Origin: Sipunculus nudus
Taxonomy: Eukaryota; Annelida; Sipuncula; Golfingiida; Sipunculidae
Length of the DNA: 64,000 nt
Reading direction: 5' to 3'
NCBI GenBank assembly: GCA_026874595.1
Contig: CM049316.1
Location: 17,011,839 to 17,075,838, forward strand
A program made the position numbers and the translations under genes. The notes below the pieces were generated by a model. It was not told where the DNA came from and made no database searches. It worked only from the letters and a program-made list of their open reading frames with translations. Below, in pieces: positions 39,401 through 49,413 of this stretch (positions are counted from its first letter, which is position 1; the number at the start of each line of letters is the position of its first letter).

Positions 39401-40444
39401 TGATAACATTTTGGAGTTAACCTAGACATAATTAGATGCCCGCGGAAGCAGAAACTGCAGTGCCTACTGTATATAGACGTGTTAATTGTGTTTGTTGTAA
39501 ACACCTTAGAATATTTAGATATCTTAATATATCTGAAAGTGCCAATTAAGGGTGAATTTCAATAGAGTTTTGACGAAGTGTGGGTCTGTCATTAATTAAC
39601 GTTTGAGCGTGTTCTGGTTAAATATTAGGCAGAGGTGGAGTCGTTTGCTCTCTCAGTGTTCTACATTGTGTATATAGTAATCTTGTGACGCCTCCTAGTA
39701 AATAAAATAACATGTTCGCGAGGGGGTCAACCATGGGAATCAATTGTGGGAGACACATATATATAATATGCCGATAAAAATAATATACAGGTCGGAATTT
39801 GTTCTTAAAACAGGAGTAACTGACTGCATGCATGCTGGTTCCTTAATTTCAGGACTGAAAAACTCTAGTCCCGCCAAACAATGTCAAGAATATCATTTAA
39901 ATTAAATCTTTGGCCTAATGTTTCATCATATTTTCATATACAAAAACACTGATATATGGGAAATACATGTCACGTGTATATATATACAAGCAAATAACTA
40001 TCGGTGGATGAAGCCGCATATATCCTGGTTACCATGTATACATATATCATATTTAAGCACCTTTATTACTAGATAACCCTGTGTATATCGGTTTATTTGT
40101 GTAAATGTAGTGGTAGTTACATATAAATATGTAATAAAAATCTATGGTATAAATAAATTAACCCGTTACGCCATAAGGTGCGATGGGGAGTCCCTGATGG
40201 ACCATGTTTGTATACATACTATACGTGTATTTGTTACAAACAAAGGAGCTACATATAGCCTCTGGTTGCACACCGCGTGCCGACGCCGTGTCTAATCATG
40301 TCAGGTATAAGCATTCCTACCTTGAACCTTACAGGTATACCTGCACAGGTGTGTGAACTATATGACATGTCTACTCACCCGTAACGAACCTCTTCTCGAT
40401 GCACTCTTTACCTTCAGGTAGCCACTGAGCACGGTGGAAGCCAT
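24906..40444 (-). CDS. PH-domain docking/adaptor-like protein, four exons, 624 aa
   Basis: The coding sequence joins 40444-40379, 29545-29248, 27220-26980 and 26175-24906. Each junction has a GT donor and AG acceptor and matching phase (0/0, 1/1, 2/2), totalling 1875 nt. Residues about 6-112 form a PH domain: a GYLK opening, a basic KKRWVVL strand, and a final helix with the near-invariant Trp (W103 in LLWFTAI). PH domains bind phosphoinositides or partners at membranes. Residues 203-624 come from one exon, are Ser/Asp/Lys-rich and mostly disordered-looking, with a charged possible coiled coil near 455-481. Tyr motifs Y381 (YDNV) and Y414 (YANW) fit the Grb2-type YxN pattern; Y583 (VQYDEI) fits an SHP2/ITIM-like pattern. 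RSxS motifs occur near 252 and 544, and TPSP near 510. PH plus Tyr motifs suggests a GAB/DOK/IRS-like scaffold by architecture only. No convincing PTB domain follows (no RRYG or GRRC motif). I do not recognise the orthologue. Confidence 0.8.
26980..27220 (-). CDS. Exon 3 of the PH-domain gene
   Basis: The acceptor is GAATTCTAG before 27220 and the donor AACGA|GTAAGT after 26980. Phase 1 in and phase 2 out match the neighbours. It encodes residues 123-201: a Ser/Thr-rich linker, then several short hydrophobic strands (LLLSLG, AVVLAFS, ITVSPS, IGSIIEIKVN). The strands could belong to a small beta domain, but no PTB signature is visible, so function is not assigned. Confidence 0.75.
28047..28143. 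repeat. Intronic hairpin flanked by an 11-bp direct repeat
   Basis: Arms 28059-28090 and 28102-28133 (32 nt each) pair at 28 of 32 positions around an 11-nt loop. TAGTCGTGGAC occurs directly on both sides (28047-28057 and 28133-28143). It lies in intron 2 of the PH-domain gene. Confidence 0.7.
29248..29545 (-). CDS. Exon 2 of the PH-domain gene (PH core)
   Basis: The acceptor is a pyrimidine-rich tract ending TTGCAG before 29545. The donor is CACAAAG|GTGAGT after 29248, phase 1. It encodes residues 23-121 and part of 122. Visible are the basic RNKKKRWVVL strand, alternating hydrophobic strands (LAVYKS, ITLNLLQF, VQVAPS, LCTIEI, REIRLQA), an unusual run of five Asp, and the C-terminal helix LLWFTAITHALW with the PH-domain Trp. 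A run of four Asn follows just before the donor. Confidence 0.85.
29824..29906. repeat. (TA)n microsatellite in intron 1
   Basis: About 40 units with one phase slip, about 280 nt upstream of exon 2 on the gene strand. Confidence 0.95.
30806..31251. mobile_element. hAT-like MITE with 8-bp target duplication
   Basis: Termini CAGGGGCGTCAAT and, inverted, CAGTTGCGTCAAT agree at 11 of 13 positions. The element is flanked by a perfect 8-bp duplication CTTGTTTG (30798-30805 and 31252-31259), the hAT signature. The 446-bp interior has a poly-G tract, (TA)n and (TG)n and no transposase ORF. It has landed inside an older repeat. Confidence 0.75.
31101..31177. repeat. (TA)n-(TG)n-(GC)n compound microsatellite
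   Basis: About 25 TA units, then TG units and GCGCGCGC; inside the 30806 MITE. Confidence 0.95.
31829..31852. repeat. (GA)n microsatellite
   Basis: Twelve GA units in intron 1 of the PH-domain gene. Confidence 0.9.
32090..32390. other. GC-richer block inside intron 1 of the PH-domain gene
   Basis: An isolated block of about 300 nt, open on the minus strand for 87 codons with a hydrophobic product and a TGTTTACAG acceptor-like site inside. No matching donor and no recognised domain. Candidate intronic enhancer or alternative exon. Confidence 0.25.
32400..35960. other. Intron 1 sequence, non-coding
   Basis: Part of intron 1 of the PH-domain gene. It contains the polypurine tract and a 14-nt poly-C run near 34902; small ORFs are unsupported. 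Confidence 0.5.
34188..34305. repeat. Polypurine tract
   Basis: About 115 nt that are almost entirely A and G on the plus strand (AAAGAAAGAAAAAAGGATGG and similar), in intron 1. Confidence 0.85.
35973..36184. mobile_element. Second copy of the GGGCGTCAAT MITE, shortened
   Basis: Same terminus and same inner words (ATACCCCC, GTCAATGTAATCATCC) as the 30806 element, and the same CGAGTC near the right end. Flanks CATGGTGC and CATAGTGT match at 6 of 8 bases, an aged target duplication. About 212 bp. Confidence 0.65.
36419..36466. repeat. (TA)n microsatellite in intron 1
   Basis: About 24 uninterrupted units. Confidence 0.95.
37908..38098. mobile_element. G-tract MITE family, degenerate copy
   Basis: AAGCGGACCCAGCGGG at the left and GGTTTTGTCATTAATCC then GGGTTGGACTC at the right match the order seen in copy 1. 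The poly-C tract is lost. Confidence 0.45.
38549..38905. mobile_element. MITE with GGTTCTCAGGCAC termini, copy 1
   Basis: Left end TTAGGCC, an A-rich run, then GGTATGGTTCTCAGGCAC; right end GTGCCTGAGAACCCAACC in inverse. Inside is CAGCCGCTCGGACATTCT. About 350 bp, no ORF. It lies in intron 1 of the PH-domain gene, 1.5 kb from exon 1. Confidence 0.65.
39278..39343 (+). promoter_or_regulatory. Promoter-like segment: E-box plus ATGGCGG
   Basis: TCACGTGA (39278-39285) lies 35 nt before AACATGGCGGAGG (ATG at 39320). The ATG opens only seven codons before TAG, with no donor. It sits in intron 1 of the PH-domain gene on the opposite strand, 1.1 kb from that gene's start. It may be a divergent or antisense start. 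Confidence 0.25.
40379..40444 (-). CDS. Exon 1 of the PH-domain gene (22 codons)
   Basis: The ATG sits in CAAGATGGCTTCC, a YY1-like start-site context, and an in-frame TAG lies 24 nt upstream. The exon encodes MASTVLSGYLK, the usual first strand of a PH domain, then a basic SASRRGSLR stretch. The donor after 40379 is CGG|GTGAGT, phase 0, a full match to consensus over +1 to +6. A weaker donor, AAG|GTAAAG after 40412, is also phase 0 and would give an 11-codon exon. Both join in frame to exon 2. The longer form is preferred on donor strength and because its strand-1 to strand-2 spacing resembles the PH domains of GAB proteins. Confidence 0.72.
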
Positions 40445-40620
40445 CTTGTAAACATCCGAACACTAAACCATATCCAGTAGTAAGAGTAACAGCGTGCTGG
40501 CACAGTAACTTTTGTATCAATTCACACCTTAACACCGGTTGAGAGGGCCCTATTAATCAACGCGGCGGCTGCGTGCACTTTCCAAGCGATATATAGTGAA
40601 TTCTAAAGGGCCCGAACCAA
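40445..40620 (-). promoter_or_regulatory. Putative promoter/5' UTR of the PH-domain gene
   Basis: GC-richer sequence directly upstream of the ATG, without an obvious TATA box at a fixed distance. YY1-like CAAGATGGC at the start codon is typical of TATA-less animal promoters. A phase-0 acceptor-like TTTAG lies 18 nt before the ATG, so a further upstream exon cannot be excluded. Confidence 0.35.
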
Positions 40621-40746
40621 GTGAATGTTCATACCTTTGAATGTTCATTAACGCGAGGTGTATACCGATCTTATTAGATAAATAAGGCATACATAATAAT
40701 AAAGTATACAATGTAGTCCTAATAATATATTAACCTTACCACTTAC

Positions 40747-40995
40747 TCTGAGTAAGATTATATCCAGCGGTAATCGGGCATTGAAAGCAAGTACTGCAGC
40801 CCAGCTTAGAACATCCAGGTATATAGTCCACGAGTGCTTTCCACACTTCACTATACTTATGACCGTTTTCAGTTGCGTCTCTTGCGAAGTCCTATTCGCC
40901 AAATTTAGTGGTGTCTTGATAAACAGAGTTTGCACTGTGTGACCTCTAGGACATATAAACTGTGGTAGTTTTGACAGCTGTTGGTCATACCGTGT
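40747..40995 (-). CDS. Candidate 83-codon exon upstream of the PH-domain gene
   Basis: An open stretch bounded by a good acceptor (GTGTGTTTACAG before 40995) and donor (CAGA|GTAAGT after 40747), phase 0 at both ends. It encodes a Leu/Ile-rich peptide including HSWTIYLDVLSWAAVLAF. No family is recognised. It could be an alternative upstream exon of the PH-domain gene, since a phase-0 acceptor exists just before that ATG. It could belong to another transcript, or be chance. Confidence 0.25.
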
Positions 40996-40999
40996 CTGT

Positions 41000-42905
41000 A
41001 AACACACGCACCATGAATATCAGGTTATAGATACAGCCGGGTCGCGTCCGTCAGAGCGTCATGGCGTTTAGCGTCCTCGTCCTTAAGAACACCTGCTGGG
41101 AAACGCCACACAACTGTCAACAGCTTGTCCCTATACATCAGACACAAGTTTAACAGTCCCCTACTGTTAAGTGAATCAACCGGATAGTACCCTAAAGTCA
41201 ACAAGGTGATAAAAGCTTGCATTAAAACAAGCCCGTATCCTCTGACACCGTTTAGAACTTGTATTTTGACGTGTTGGTCTATATTTGAGGTCTTCTTGAC
41301 TTCGTTGTCTGTAAATGCTGTGTTTTTCCGATATTCACGAAACTATGTCACTTTATTTTTGTTCAAAAGCAATAGCTGTAGTCGATATCCTCTCCATACG
41401 GTTTCCTCACTGAATTCCAGGCGTGACATAAATGATCTGAGGTCAAACTAAAATCAACCAACCATCCAATTACATGTCCGGGTCTACACATCTAACGAAC
41501 GTGCATGTACCAGTCCGTATCACATTCACAGTACAGATGCTTTTCACGATATGTAACTTCGGCATTGAATTCCAAAGACTCCAGAAATGAAGAAAATCCA
41601 CAATTTCTTGTGCAAACACAGCTCCCCAGAAGGCGAGGCTGTGTGTTTGTAGATCTTGTTTGCGTCGTTTAATTCAGTTGGCAGCTCTCGCCGAGACCGT
41701 GACTGGGAATTTGATGAGGTAATATGGTATTAGTTGGTTGATCGATGCCGATGTCGCCGCGGCTATGACGGTGCTAGACCATCAGTCATTTATAATAAAG
41801 CCTTTTAGATGTGTGTGTGTGTGTACTTCCTCACGTCCACAAACACAGTGATGTTCAAACCTTGCGTAGCCGGGTTCTTATATAAACCCGGCACCTCCAA
41901 CCACAAAGTCTGAAGGTTTGTAAAAGAAAACTGAGCGATTGAAGTCCGGGTGCTTGTGACAGCCGCGGTAATTAGGCCACGACGGCTGAGTCCAGCGTCT
42001 GCAAAGCACCTGGCTCAAGATATGAGCAGTTCAGTGGCCTATCTATACAGGTATAAATCTCTTGCCGCTTTAAGCCCAACACTTGAGTGGAGATAGCACT
42101 TCATGTAGGCCTGCCTTGATAAAGACGCTCTGGACTTGAAGTGAGCGCGTGGTCAGTCTCCGCTTCTAATGAACAGTCTTCCGATGTTTACTGTAGCTCG
42201 CCTCGCGACCCCGGCACCAGTTTATACAGGGTTGTTACACAGTCAGTATTATCATAACACGTATAAGGTTTTAACCCTTCCTGCTTTCGATTACATCTTG
42301 TGGTCAGCCTTTAATACCGAGTCAGCTCGTACCGTAACGGGAAAAAGGTTGACGGATCTGAGGTTAATGCGCGCACTGAGAACCCTTCCCGCGGTGCAGG
42401 ACGTTAGACTCCGGTTAGAATCGCAGGGCTTCCTGAAGGTGCACAGGCCTAGGAACAAACTGTCCAGCTGTTCTATACAGCCTGCTATCAGCAGCACTAG
42501 CTCAGTATGGGACAGACTGGCAGATCCCATCAGTCATGATTCATTATGCGGTCCAAAAAAACGAGGTGTAATAGAACACAAATTTACCCAGCAAACTTAA
42601 CCCGCATTTATCAACTGCTCGAGAGGTCGCGTTGAGCAAACTTACATGTACTCACTGACCTCCATCACAGATAAGTGGCAACGCAAAAGCAAACCTGGCA
42701 TATTTACACCGTTATGGCAAATGGGACAATTACCAGCATGGCTATACTGTACGCCATATGGGGGCAGCGCTTTGTGGCGCCACAATCATCCGTTACACAA
42801 TAACTGGCTGAAATACGGCCTGGGTTTACATCATCCCTTTGCTGGGTTTTGCGCTGATATCCTGGCGGGCAACATGTTCACTATGTTCCGTCTGTTAATG
42901 TGATG
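41000..42905. other. GC-richer upstream region of the PH-domain gene
   Basis: Nearly 2 kb of raised GC upstream of the PH-domain gene. It contains several ORFs of 60-143 codons in conflicting frames and strands. Absence of a consistent frame argues for regulatory rather than coding content. Confidence 0.3.
42169..42600 (+). CDS. Weak 143-codon ORF in GC-richer region
   Basis: One of the longer non-repeat open frames in the window, from an ATG, in a GC-balanced segment 1.7 kb upstream of the PH-domain gene. The product is Arg/Leu/Ser-rich with no recognised domain, signal peptide or membrane segment. The opposite strand is also open for 79 codons here, which fits GC-rich non-coding DNA with few stops as well as it fits a gene. 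Confidence 0.15.
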   Translation: MNSLPMFTVARLATPAPVYTGLLHSQYYHNTYKVLTLPAFDYILWSAFNTESARTVTGKRLTDLRLMRALRTLPAVQDVRLRLESQGFLKVHRPRNKLSSCSIQPAISSTSSVWDRLADPISHDSLCGPKKRGVIEHKFTQQT

Positions 42906-42999
42906 GAATACGGATATATTGTTTTAATAATGCTGAATTCTCACCCCCCCCCCCACCCACTTCTCTCTCCTTGCAAAGCCTTTTTTCAATTAAAGTTTA

Positions 43000-44560
43000 T
43001 TATAACGATCTTACAGTTTCACAAACATTCAGTTTAAGTGTGGTATATTTGGAGCTTACATTATATATATATTCATTCACGCAGATTATTTGTTATTCTT
43101 ATGTGCATTATATGCTTTTTTAAAAGCTCAAATACACATATATGGCATGTTTGATACCTCAGGTGTAAGGATGTAGGAAAGGTCTATCTATAGGGGTCAA
43201 AGGACACCAGATCAATGGTCAAAGTTCAAAAGAGCATCATGCAACAACTTAATGATCTACTCCATACATTCTCTGATGATCTGCTCAGACGCCGGGTTTC
43301 ATATATATACAGTGGTTTTCCCGGTTAAGACAACATTTAGTGAAGCGGAGCATAATTAGTGCTAATTAGCCTGTTACCCTGCAGAGTAACATCAAAAGAA
43401 TGTATTTATCTTTGATCCTTAAGGATCAATTACTGCCAATATAGCTTTATAATTCTTCTTTGTATAATCACAATGAGTTCTTGTTTAGGGTAAATGCATA
43501 TGTAAATATACACCTATACAGACACATATACGGTATATAAGACATTAATATAAAAACAGAACGCCAAATGTAGTAATTTAGAATTCCATGATTCCAAGTG
43601 GTTGTGCATACTAAATTGTTTAGATTGTTTAATTTTGTATATATTTTTATATTTGTATGTATGTTGATAGTTTAATATGACGTGATATATGCTTTAGTTG
43701 CATATATACATACATACATACACACACATATATATATATGAATTTTATAAACAATATATAAAGGGACACCATCCTCAAATAGCAACATCCCCCACCATAC
43801 ACACACACATGTGCACTCTTCAAGTAGCATGGTCGTATCATCATGCACCGTTAACCTTTAAGAGGGTAATTCATCTAACAAAATGACGAAAAATGCATCC
43901 CGTATTACCATTACGATCATATATCAATGATCAAAGCCGCATAATAAACTACCTGGATTCACCTGTTTTGCGTAATATTAATACCAACACCATATATTTC
44001 TATTTGCAGTGAAGTAGGTTTCCTCAATATATAGACATAATCAACAGCATATATTTGGAATGTGAAGTGCAAATTCAGTTAAAATACTGAGATTAAACAA
44101 AATCCTATAAATGATGTAAAAATGAGTCAACAAAAAGAGCACCTGTCGTCTTCTGGTTATCATCCTAGAATGACGAAAGCCAGAATACCGAAAGCCAAAA
44201 TACCGAGTTCATATATGACCGAATTTCAGAATGCCGAATATTTCCAAATTATTTAGACATATTCAATGTTAAGCATAATTTATTTGTTAATCTTTTTAAA
44301 TTACTTGCTCCTGAATACATTAAACGGTATCCAGACTTTAATACACAGGCTGTTCATTCTGTTTATACCCATACACATGTTTATAACATGTGGGAGGCCC
44401 GACAAAATAGTGCAAACACATTCAACAAGGCCATCTGACGGCAAGACCGACAAACAATGGTTTTGCAAAGGGCGTTCTGCTACTGGTGACCTTTCAGCTG
44501 GTGACTTATGCAACCAACCATCTATCATAGGTTACATGATTTTTCAGTTTTTCAACAAAG
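43000..44560. other. AT-rich non-coding stretch
   Basis: Only a short TA/CA patch at 43700-43740 and the GAATACCGAAA repeat; an ORF of about 100 codons at 44266-44574 is unsupported. Confidence 0.5.
44165..44238. repeat. Short tandem repeat of GAATACCGAAAGCCA-like units
   Basis: GAATGACGAAAGCCA, GAATACCGAAAGCCA and AATACCGAGTTC follow one another, with GAATTTCAGAATGCCGAAT after them: three or four degenerate units. Confidence 0.6.
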
Positions 44561-44570
44561 CTGCGTTTAC

Positions 44571-44960
44571 TTAAAGGTCCCCATTCACCTTTTGAAAATT
44601 AATTTCTGGCTTCCTCTGTGTATATGAATGATTTAAGGGTAATTCTGGTTAAGAAAGCTTCTTATAATGCCTCCATAAAGGATGTATGAACTTGTTTATC
44701 AACAACGTGTTAAACGGTCACTTGTTGCAAAGCGCCATTTGCAAAGCTCTGGCTTCTCTGACTTGCCACCATGCAGATGCCCTTGATGAATTTGTTTTGA
44801 TTATTTTGGCGAGCCCCCATGCACATATAATAAACACGTTGATATAGACAAAACAAGCAGCCTGTGTGCGTTATATCCACGTTTTCTGGTCTATTTTAAT
44901 AAAAGCTCCAAGGGATTATCTCAGTTTATAAAGGTTAGATAGGTGATTGGGCCCCTTTAA
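44571..44960. mobile_element. 390-bp MITE, TTAAAGG termini
   Basis: The left end TTAAAGGTCCCCATTCACCT and the inverted right end TTAAAGGGGCCCAATCACCT agree at most positions. No transposase ORF. Fragments related to its right half recur at 24098-24240 and 31252-31345. Confidence 0.6.
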
Positions 44961-45075
44961 CAGTTTGTGGATAAACGGGACCGTATACATCCGTCGCAGA
45001 GGCATTATAAGAACTTTCCTTGACAGGAAAACCCTATATAGGGTTCAATAATATGTGCGTAGAGTAAGCCATATG

Positions 45076-45078
<3 letters not shown>

Positions 45079-45148
<70 letters not shown>
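45079..45148. repeat. (TA)n microsatellite
   Basis: About 35 uninterrupted units. Confidence 0.95.
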
Positions 45149-45150
<2 letters not shown>

Positions 45151-46016
45151 TAGATGAAGAGCCGCCTTTAACTTTTGTATTCTTGTCAATAGATCTGGAG
45201 GGCGTGAACTGAGTAGTCCACGGTCATGCTGAAAGACTGCTTATAACTAACATACACATGACATGCGTATATGCATGAGCCGGTCAACGCTTGAGGATCT
45301 TAATTGCTAATTATTTAACCTCATTTGCAAACATCCTCCTTCTGATATGATGACAGCTATATATACATGTATGAGACGATGCACTATATGCACTATATAA
45401 AAACATGTTTAAGTACCGATAGGTTGCAAAGAGGTTTCTCTGGGAGTCAGTGGCACTGATACGGGAAAGTGAATGCTTGGTCAACCCAGGCTGCAGTACA
45501 CACGCGCACGCGCACATAAAAACGCATACAAGTATGTCCTTACGTGGCTTACTAATATACTTGACCGTGCTATATATAATACCTTAAACATATCATATAT
45601 TCATACCTTTTCCCAATTAAACTAGTGGACTTATATGGACTGCTCTGTAATTCAATTCTAATATAACACAAACTCTTTGGATATGTGGGTATATATATCT
45701 ATTTGTCCTGATGCGCCACACCAGTAGGAAATGCGTCTTTTTAAAGATTAAAACGCCCCAAAGGTTTATTTTATCCTTCTAATTTTTTTTCAATGCATAT
45801 TGTTCAGTATAAGCCGCATCAGAACTTACAGACGTCAAAACATGCAAACGAACAAACACATGCACGCACATACATGTAAGATTTAAACCTTACATACACA
45901 TGCAGTGCATGTGAGTTTCTCTTTGTCTTTCTCATATATAGATGTCGTCATCCTTAAGATATCTATTTATAGGTATCGTGCATGTAAATAAAATATTTAC
46001 GAACTGTTGAATGAAA

Positions 46017-46018
<2 letters not shown>

Positions 46019-46085
<67 letters not shown>
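46019..46085. repeat. (TA)n microsatellite
   Basis: About 33 uninterrupted units. Confidence 0.95.
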
Positions 46086-46087
<2 letters not shown>

Positions 46088-46649
46088 ATTAACAAAACAT
46101 GCATGGATATTATAAGTGTTACATCCTATACTTTAATTCAGTATATTTTGCATGGTCACCCCAGCACCTTATACCGGCCTCTTCTGTGCCTATTCAGGTC
46201 CAATCGCCGAGAAATACTGTCCGAATATAGATTTGTGTCTTCCCGCTTTTACTTTCGTTTCGAATTTCACTACCTTCATCAAAGCCTAACTGATTCATTA
46301 CCTCACAAGCATGTCAATTAAGGGCGTTTATATTTTATGCCATTTTTTGTACACATTAAAATTTATGTCGAAAATTAGATGTTGAAATTGTAATTCACAA
46401 AAAAGCGTCACGGTAATGCATATCACCTCGATGTAACTAAAACTTACCGTTGATATATCATCGTCCAAATACAAAGAACGGAGTGAACCTAAGACAAGTA
46501 GACATTCCCCGAAAGATATATGTACCTCTGTTTCTTCATCTCATACATTTCAGAAACAAAGACGGCAACGTTCTATAAGAAGCATCAGGTAATTATTTGT
46601 GAAGAGAAATAAAGTAACTCCTCTATTTCCACAAAGAATGCAGGCAAGG

Positions 46650-46865
46650 CTTATAGAGGCTGTTTTCTCAGCCACACCTGGCCGTTAATACCCCATCTAA
46701 CAGATGTACCGATGTACTAATTAGCACTCTTAGCGGAGCGCTTGTAGCGTCTCAGGTTTTACTTTGTACAAATAAACCCCTGTCGTGGTGACTCATCGTC
46801 TCTGTGCAGCTGCTGATACAAGGCTTGCGAGGCTGTCGTCTACAGCACCTTATCGACAGCTACTC
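46650..46865. other. Short GC-richer block, possible regulatory element
   Basis: About 215 nt of balanced composition with no long ORF, ending just before a poly-C run at about 46880. Candidate non-coding element. Confidence 0.2.
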
Positions 46866-47049
46866 CCTGTGAGACTACACCCCCCCCCCCCCCGAGGATA
46901 ATCTGAAATAGATTTTATTCTACCCCGGTTAACCCGGACCCGAATTCTTATATACTCCCACATTGTTCAGACACCCCCACCCATTTAGTTATGATAATAC
47001 TTATCATTGTTACCGCTTTTATTGTTAATAGTGGTGGTAGTAGAAATAG

Positions 47050-47246
47050 CAATGGCGGATCCAGGATATATATAGGAAAATAAAGGGTCCAGTCTGGGAT
47101 GACTAATGGCTAAAACTAACAAAAGGTCCAGAAAAGGGGGGTCCAGGCCGCAAAGCAACTCTTTTAAAAAAAAAGTAGCGGCGGCTGAAACGGGGAAGTG
47201 AGGGGGGGGGGGGGGGAGGGTCCGGACACCCTGGATCCGCTTCTGA
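47050..47246. mobile_element. G-tract MITE family, well-preserved copy
   Basis: Ends GCGGATCCAGG (left) and CCTGGATCCGCTTCTG (right) are inverted repeats. Inside are GGGTCCAGTCTGGGATGAC, AGCGGCGGCTGAAACGG and a poly-G run before GGGTCCGGAC. Confidence 0.6.
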
Positions 47247-47320
47247 GTAGAAATTGCCGTTGATCCTTTGTTGTAATTGCTTTTGGGCTTAAATACAACC
47301 AGTATCTTAATCAGCACAAA

Positions 47321-47385
47321 GTAAAAAAAAAAAAAAAAAAAAAAAGGAAAAAAAGAAAGAAAGAAAAAAAAAGAAAAATAGGGGG
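47321..47385. repeat. Poly-A/GA tract followed by G-rich block
   Basis: About 24 A then AAAGAAAGAAAG units. It just follows the MITE at 47050 and could be a retroelement tail, but no body is visible. Confidence 0.7.
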
Positions 47386-48784
47386 GTGGGGTGGAACCTG
47401 AACTTGTGTAGTAAAATTGAATTGATTTCAAGTTATCTCCGGGGTAACCTGATATCGACTTCATCCTAGATTTAAAAAAATATTAATACGATTTCCAAGT
47501 TACCTAGAAAGGGCTAATCGGATGCGGGGGTCAGTCGCGAACGCTACACTGCTTATATAGCAGCGGAGATTTAAAGTGCGTACTATATAAGTCAACTTCT
47601 CAATATATACTTACTGTGGTTAATTTATGAACATAGGTGTTCACAAGTCTTTTTATGAGCACACTGGAAACCCATGCTTTGTCTAGGGATTAGCGCTGAA
47701 AGGAAGAACTGAGTAATCGAATCCGATCGAGTAATTCCTACCGATTATTCAAGTTAGAAATAAACTTTGAATACTCCTGCAGGCTGCCATTATGAGATAT
47801 TGAAGCAGTTGTTCCTGTAATTATGGCATTTGCCTGTGAGTTTTATTTGTCTCTATATCCAAAATAAACAAAGTGTTCTTGAAAATATCTTGCATTCTCT
47901 CACATACAAGTAACTTGCAAGATTAAAGGTTTAACATACCAGGAGTTATATACTAGAAAAATGAAGCTTATATTCCCATTTATTAATTTATAAACATTAA
48001 ATGCTCCCGTATAGATTGTTGTCAATTATAAAGAATACACATTTCTAAATTTATTTTCATAGCACACATTTTTAATCAGGATTCTTGTACAATATTGAGG
48101 AATCGGTGATCCGGAACGTTGGCGGCTTGACAAATACGGGCGGTATTTGCGGAATTATCCATGCAGGCACGTAATATCGTGATGTTTATAAATTCTAACA
48201 AGAGAGACATCAAGACAGCACTTACGGGAAAAAATCTGAAAAGAAAGCACTCATGCATGCATATGCAAACCAAATGTTTGCGAACAAAAGATAGGCCTTT
48301 ATCCTAATTTAGTTTTAAATTGGCATCTTTAAACGGGACTTTCATTGTGCTATATTTTATAAACCCTGATCAGACACTGTCCTGTATATGTAATGTCCTA
48401 AAAATCTGCTTAACAAGAACCGAACATCTTCTACATAATTAGGAACAAACATTTTTCATACTGATTTTGTTCATTCTATTTTTATATGTGTCCTCACTAG
48501 ATTTAGAGATTCCAAGTGCCAGTTCTTTACTTTATAACAACAGATTAAGACATCTGCAGGCTCTGTGAAATTTGTGAATCTTTCCCCCATTCCAGATTAA
48601 CAGTATTTAAAAAGAAACATTACATGCAGTGCTTATGTTATGTGATTAAAACCTAAGCTCAACATGCTTGAGCTTGCGAGATAAAATGCCCACTGGATTA
48701 GTCATACATACCCAAGTGGATAAGTAAATATTGAGCGGCTTATCAAGCTAACATGTGTTTATATTCCTTATCACCAGAATATTT

Positions 48785-49000
48785 GAATTACAAGGACCGG
48801 TATCTCTCGTGGATAAATGGAGCTGCATGGTCTCCTCTCGCTCACAGATGCAATTCAGGGCGTAGCCCCCCCCCCCCCACCCCACCCCGGAATTACAAGG
48901 ACCGGTATCTCTCGTGGATAAATGGAGCTGCATGGTCTCCTCTCGCTCACAGATGCAATTCAGGGCGTAGCCCCCCCCCCCCCCCCCCCCCCCCCACCCC
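48785..49000. repeat. 105-bp tandem duplication ending in poly-C
   Basis: Starts GAATTACAAGGACCGG at 48785 and again at 48890; nearly 90 nt are identical, each unit ending GGGCGTAGC then a C run. The second C run (48971-48995) is 25 nt. Confidence 0.85.
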
Positions 49001-49413
49001 CATGTCACTTAGGTCACGTGATCCGTTTGCATCAGCGATGAAGGTCAGATGAAACCAATGGCTACGCGGGGTTTGAACAGAGAAGCCTGATGCGATTGGC
49101 TGATGCAAGTGTGACGTCATGGACTGGTTTAAGAAATGACTTAAATCAATAGCGTTACGCCTTGTTTTTATTTTTTCTTAATATTATGGTATATTTGTGA
49201 TGTCAGAAACACAAAGTATGTGTAAAAATCTACAATTTGTTGTCCGTGCGAGTTGACGATTAAAGCCCTTGAACATACGAACGTATGTACGTATGTCAAG
49301 ATACGACACACGATGCGATGCTTGTATATAGGTTGTATCAGAATGCAAATTGCAAGTCGTTGCTTTTTTTGTTGTTATGTTCGCCATGCCATTATCTCCT
49401 CGCTCCGTATAAT

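Noticed and set aside
43647-43886. Paired ORFs on both strands near 43.7 kb
   Set aside because: Driven by TA/CA repeat sequence; no protein-like composition.
46985-47464. 159-codon minus-strand ORF rich in Phe and Pro
   Set aside because: Produced by poly-A/GA and poly-G tracts and by the MITE at 47050.
48748-49052. Repeated peptide ORFs on both strands
   Set aside because: Explained by the 105-bp tandem duplication with poly-C ends.
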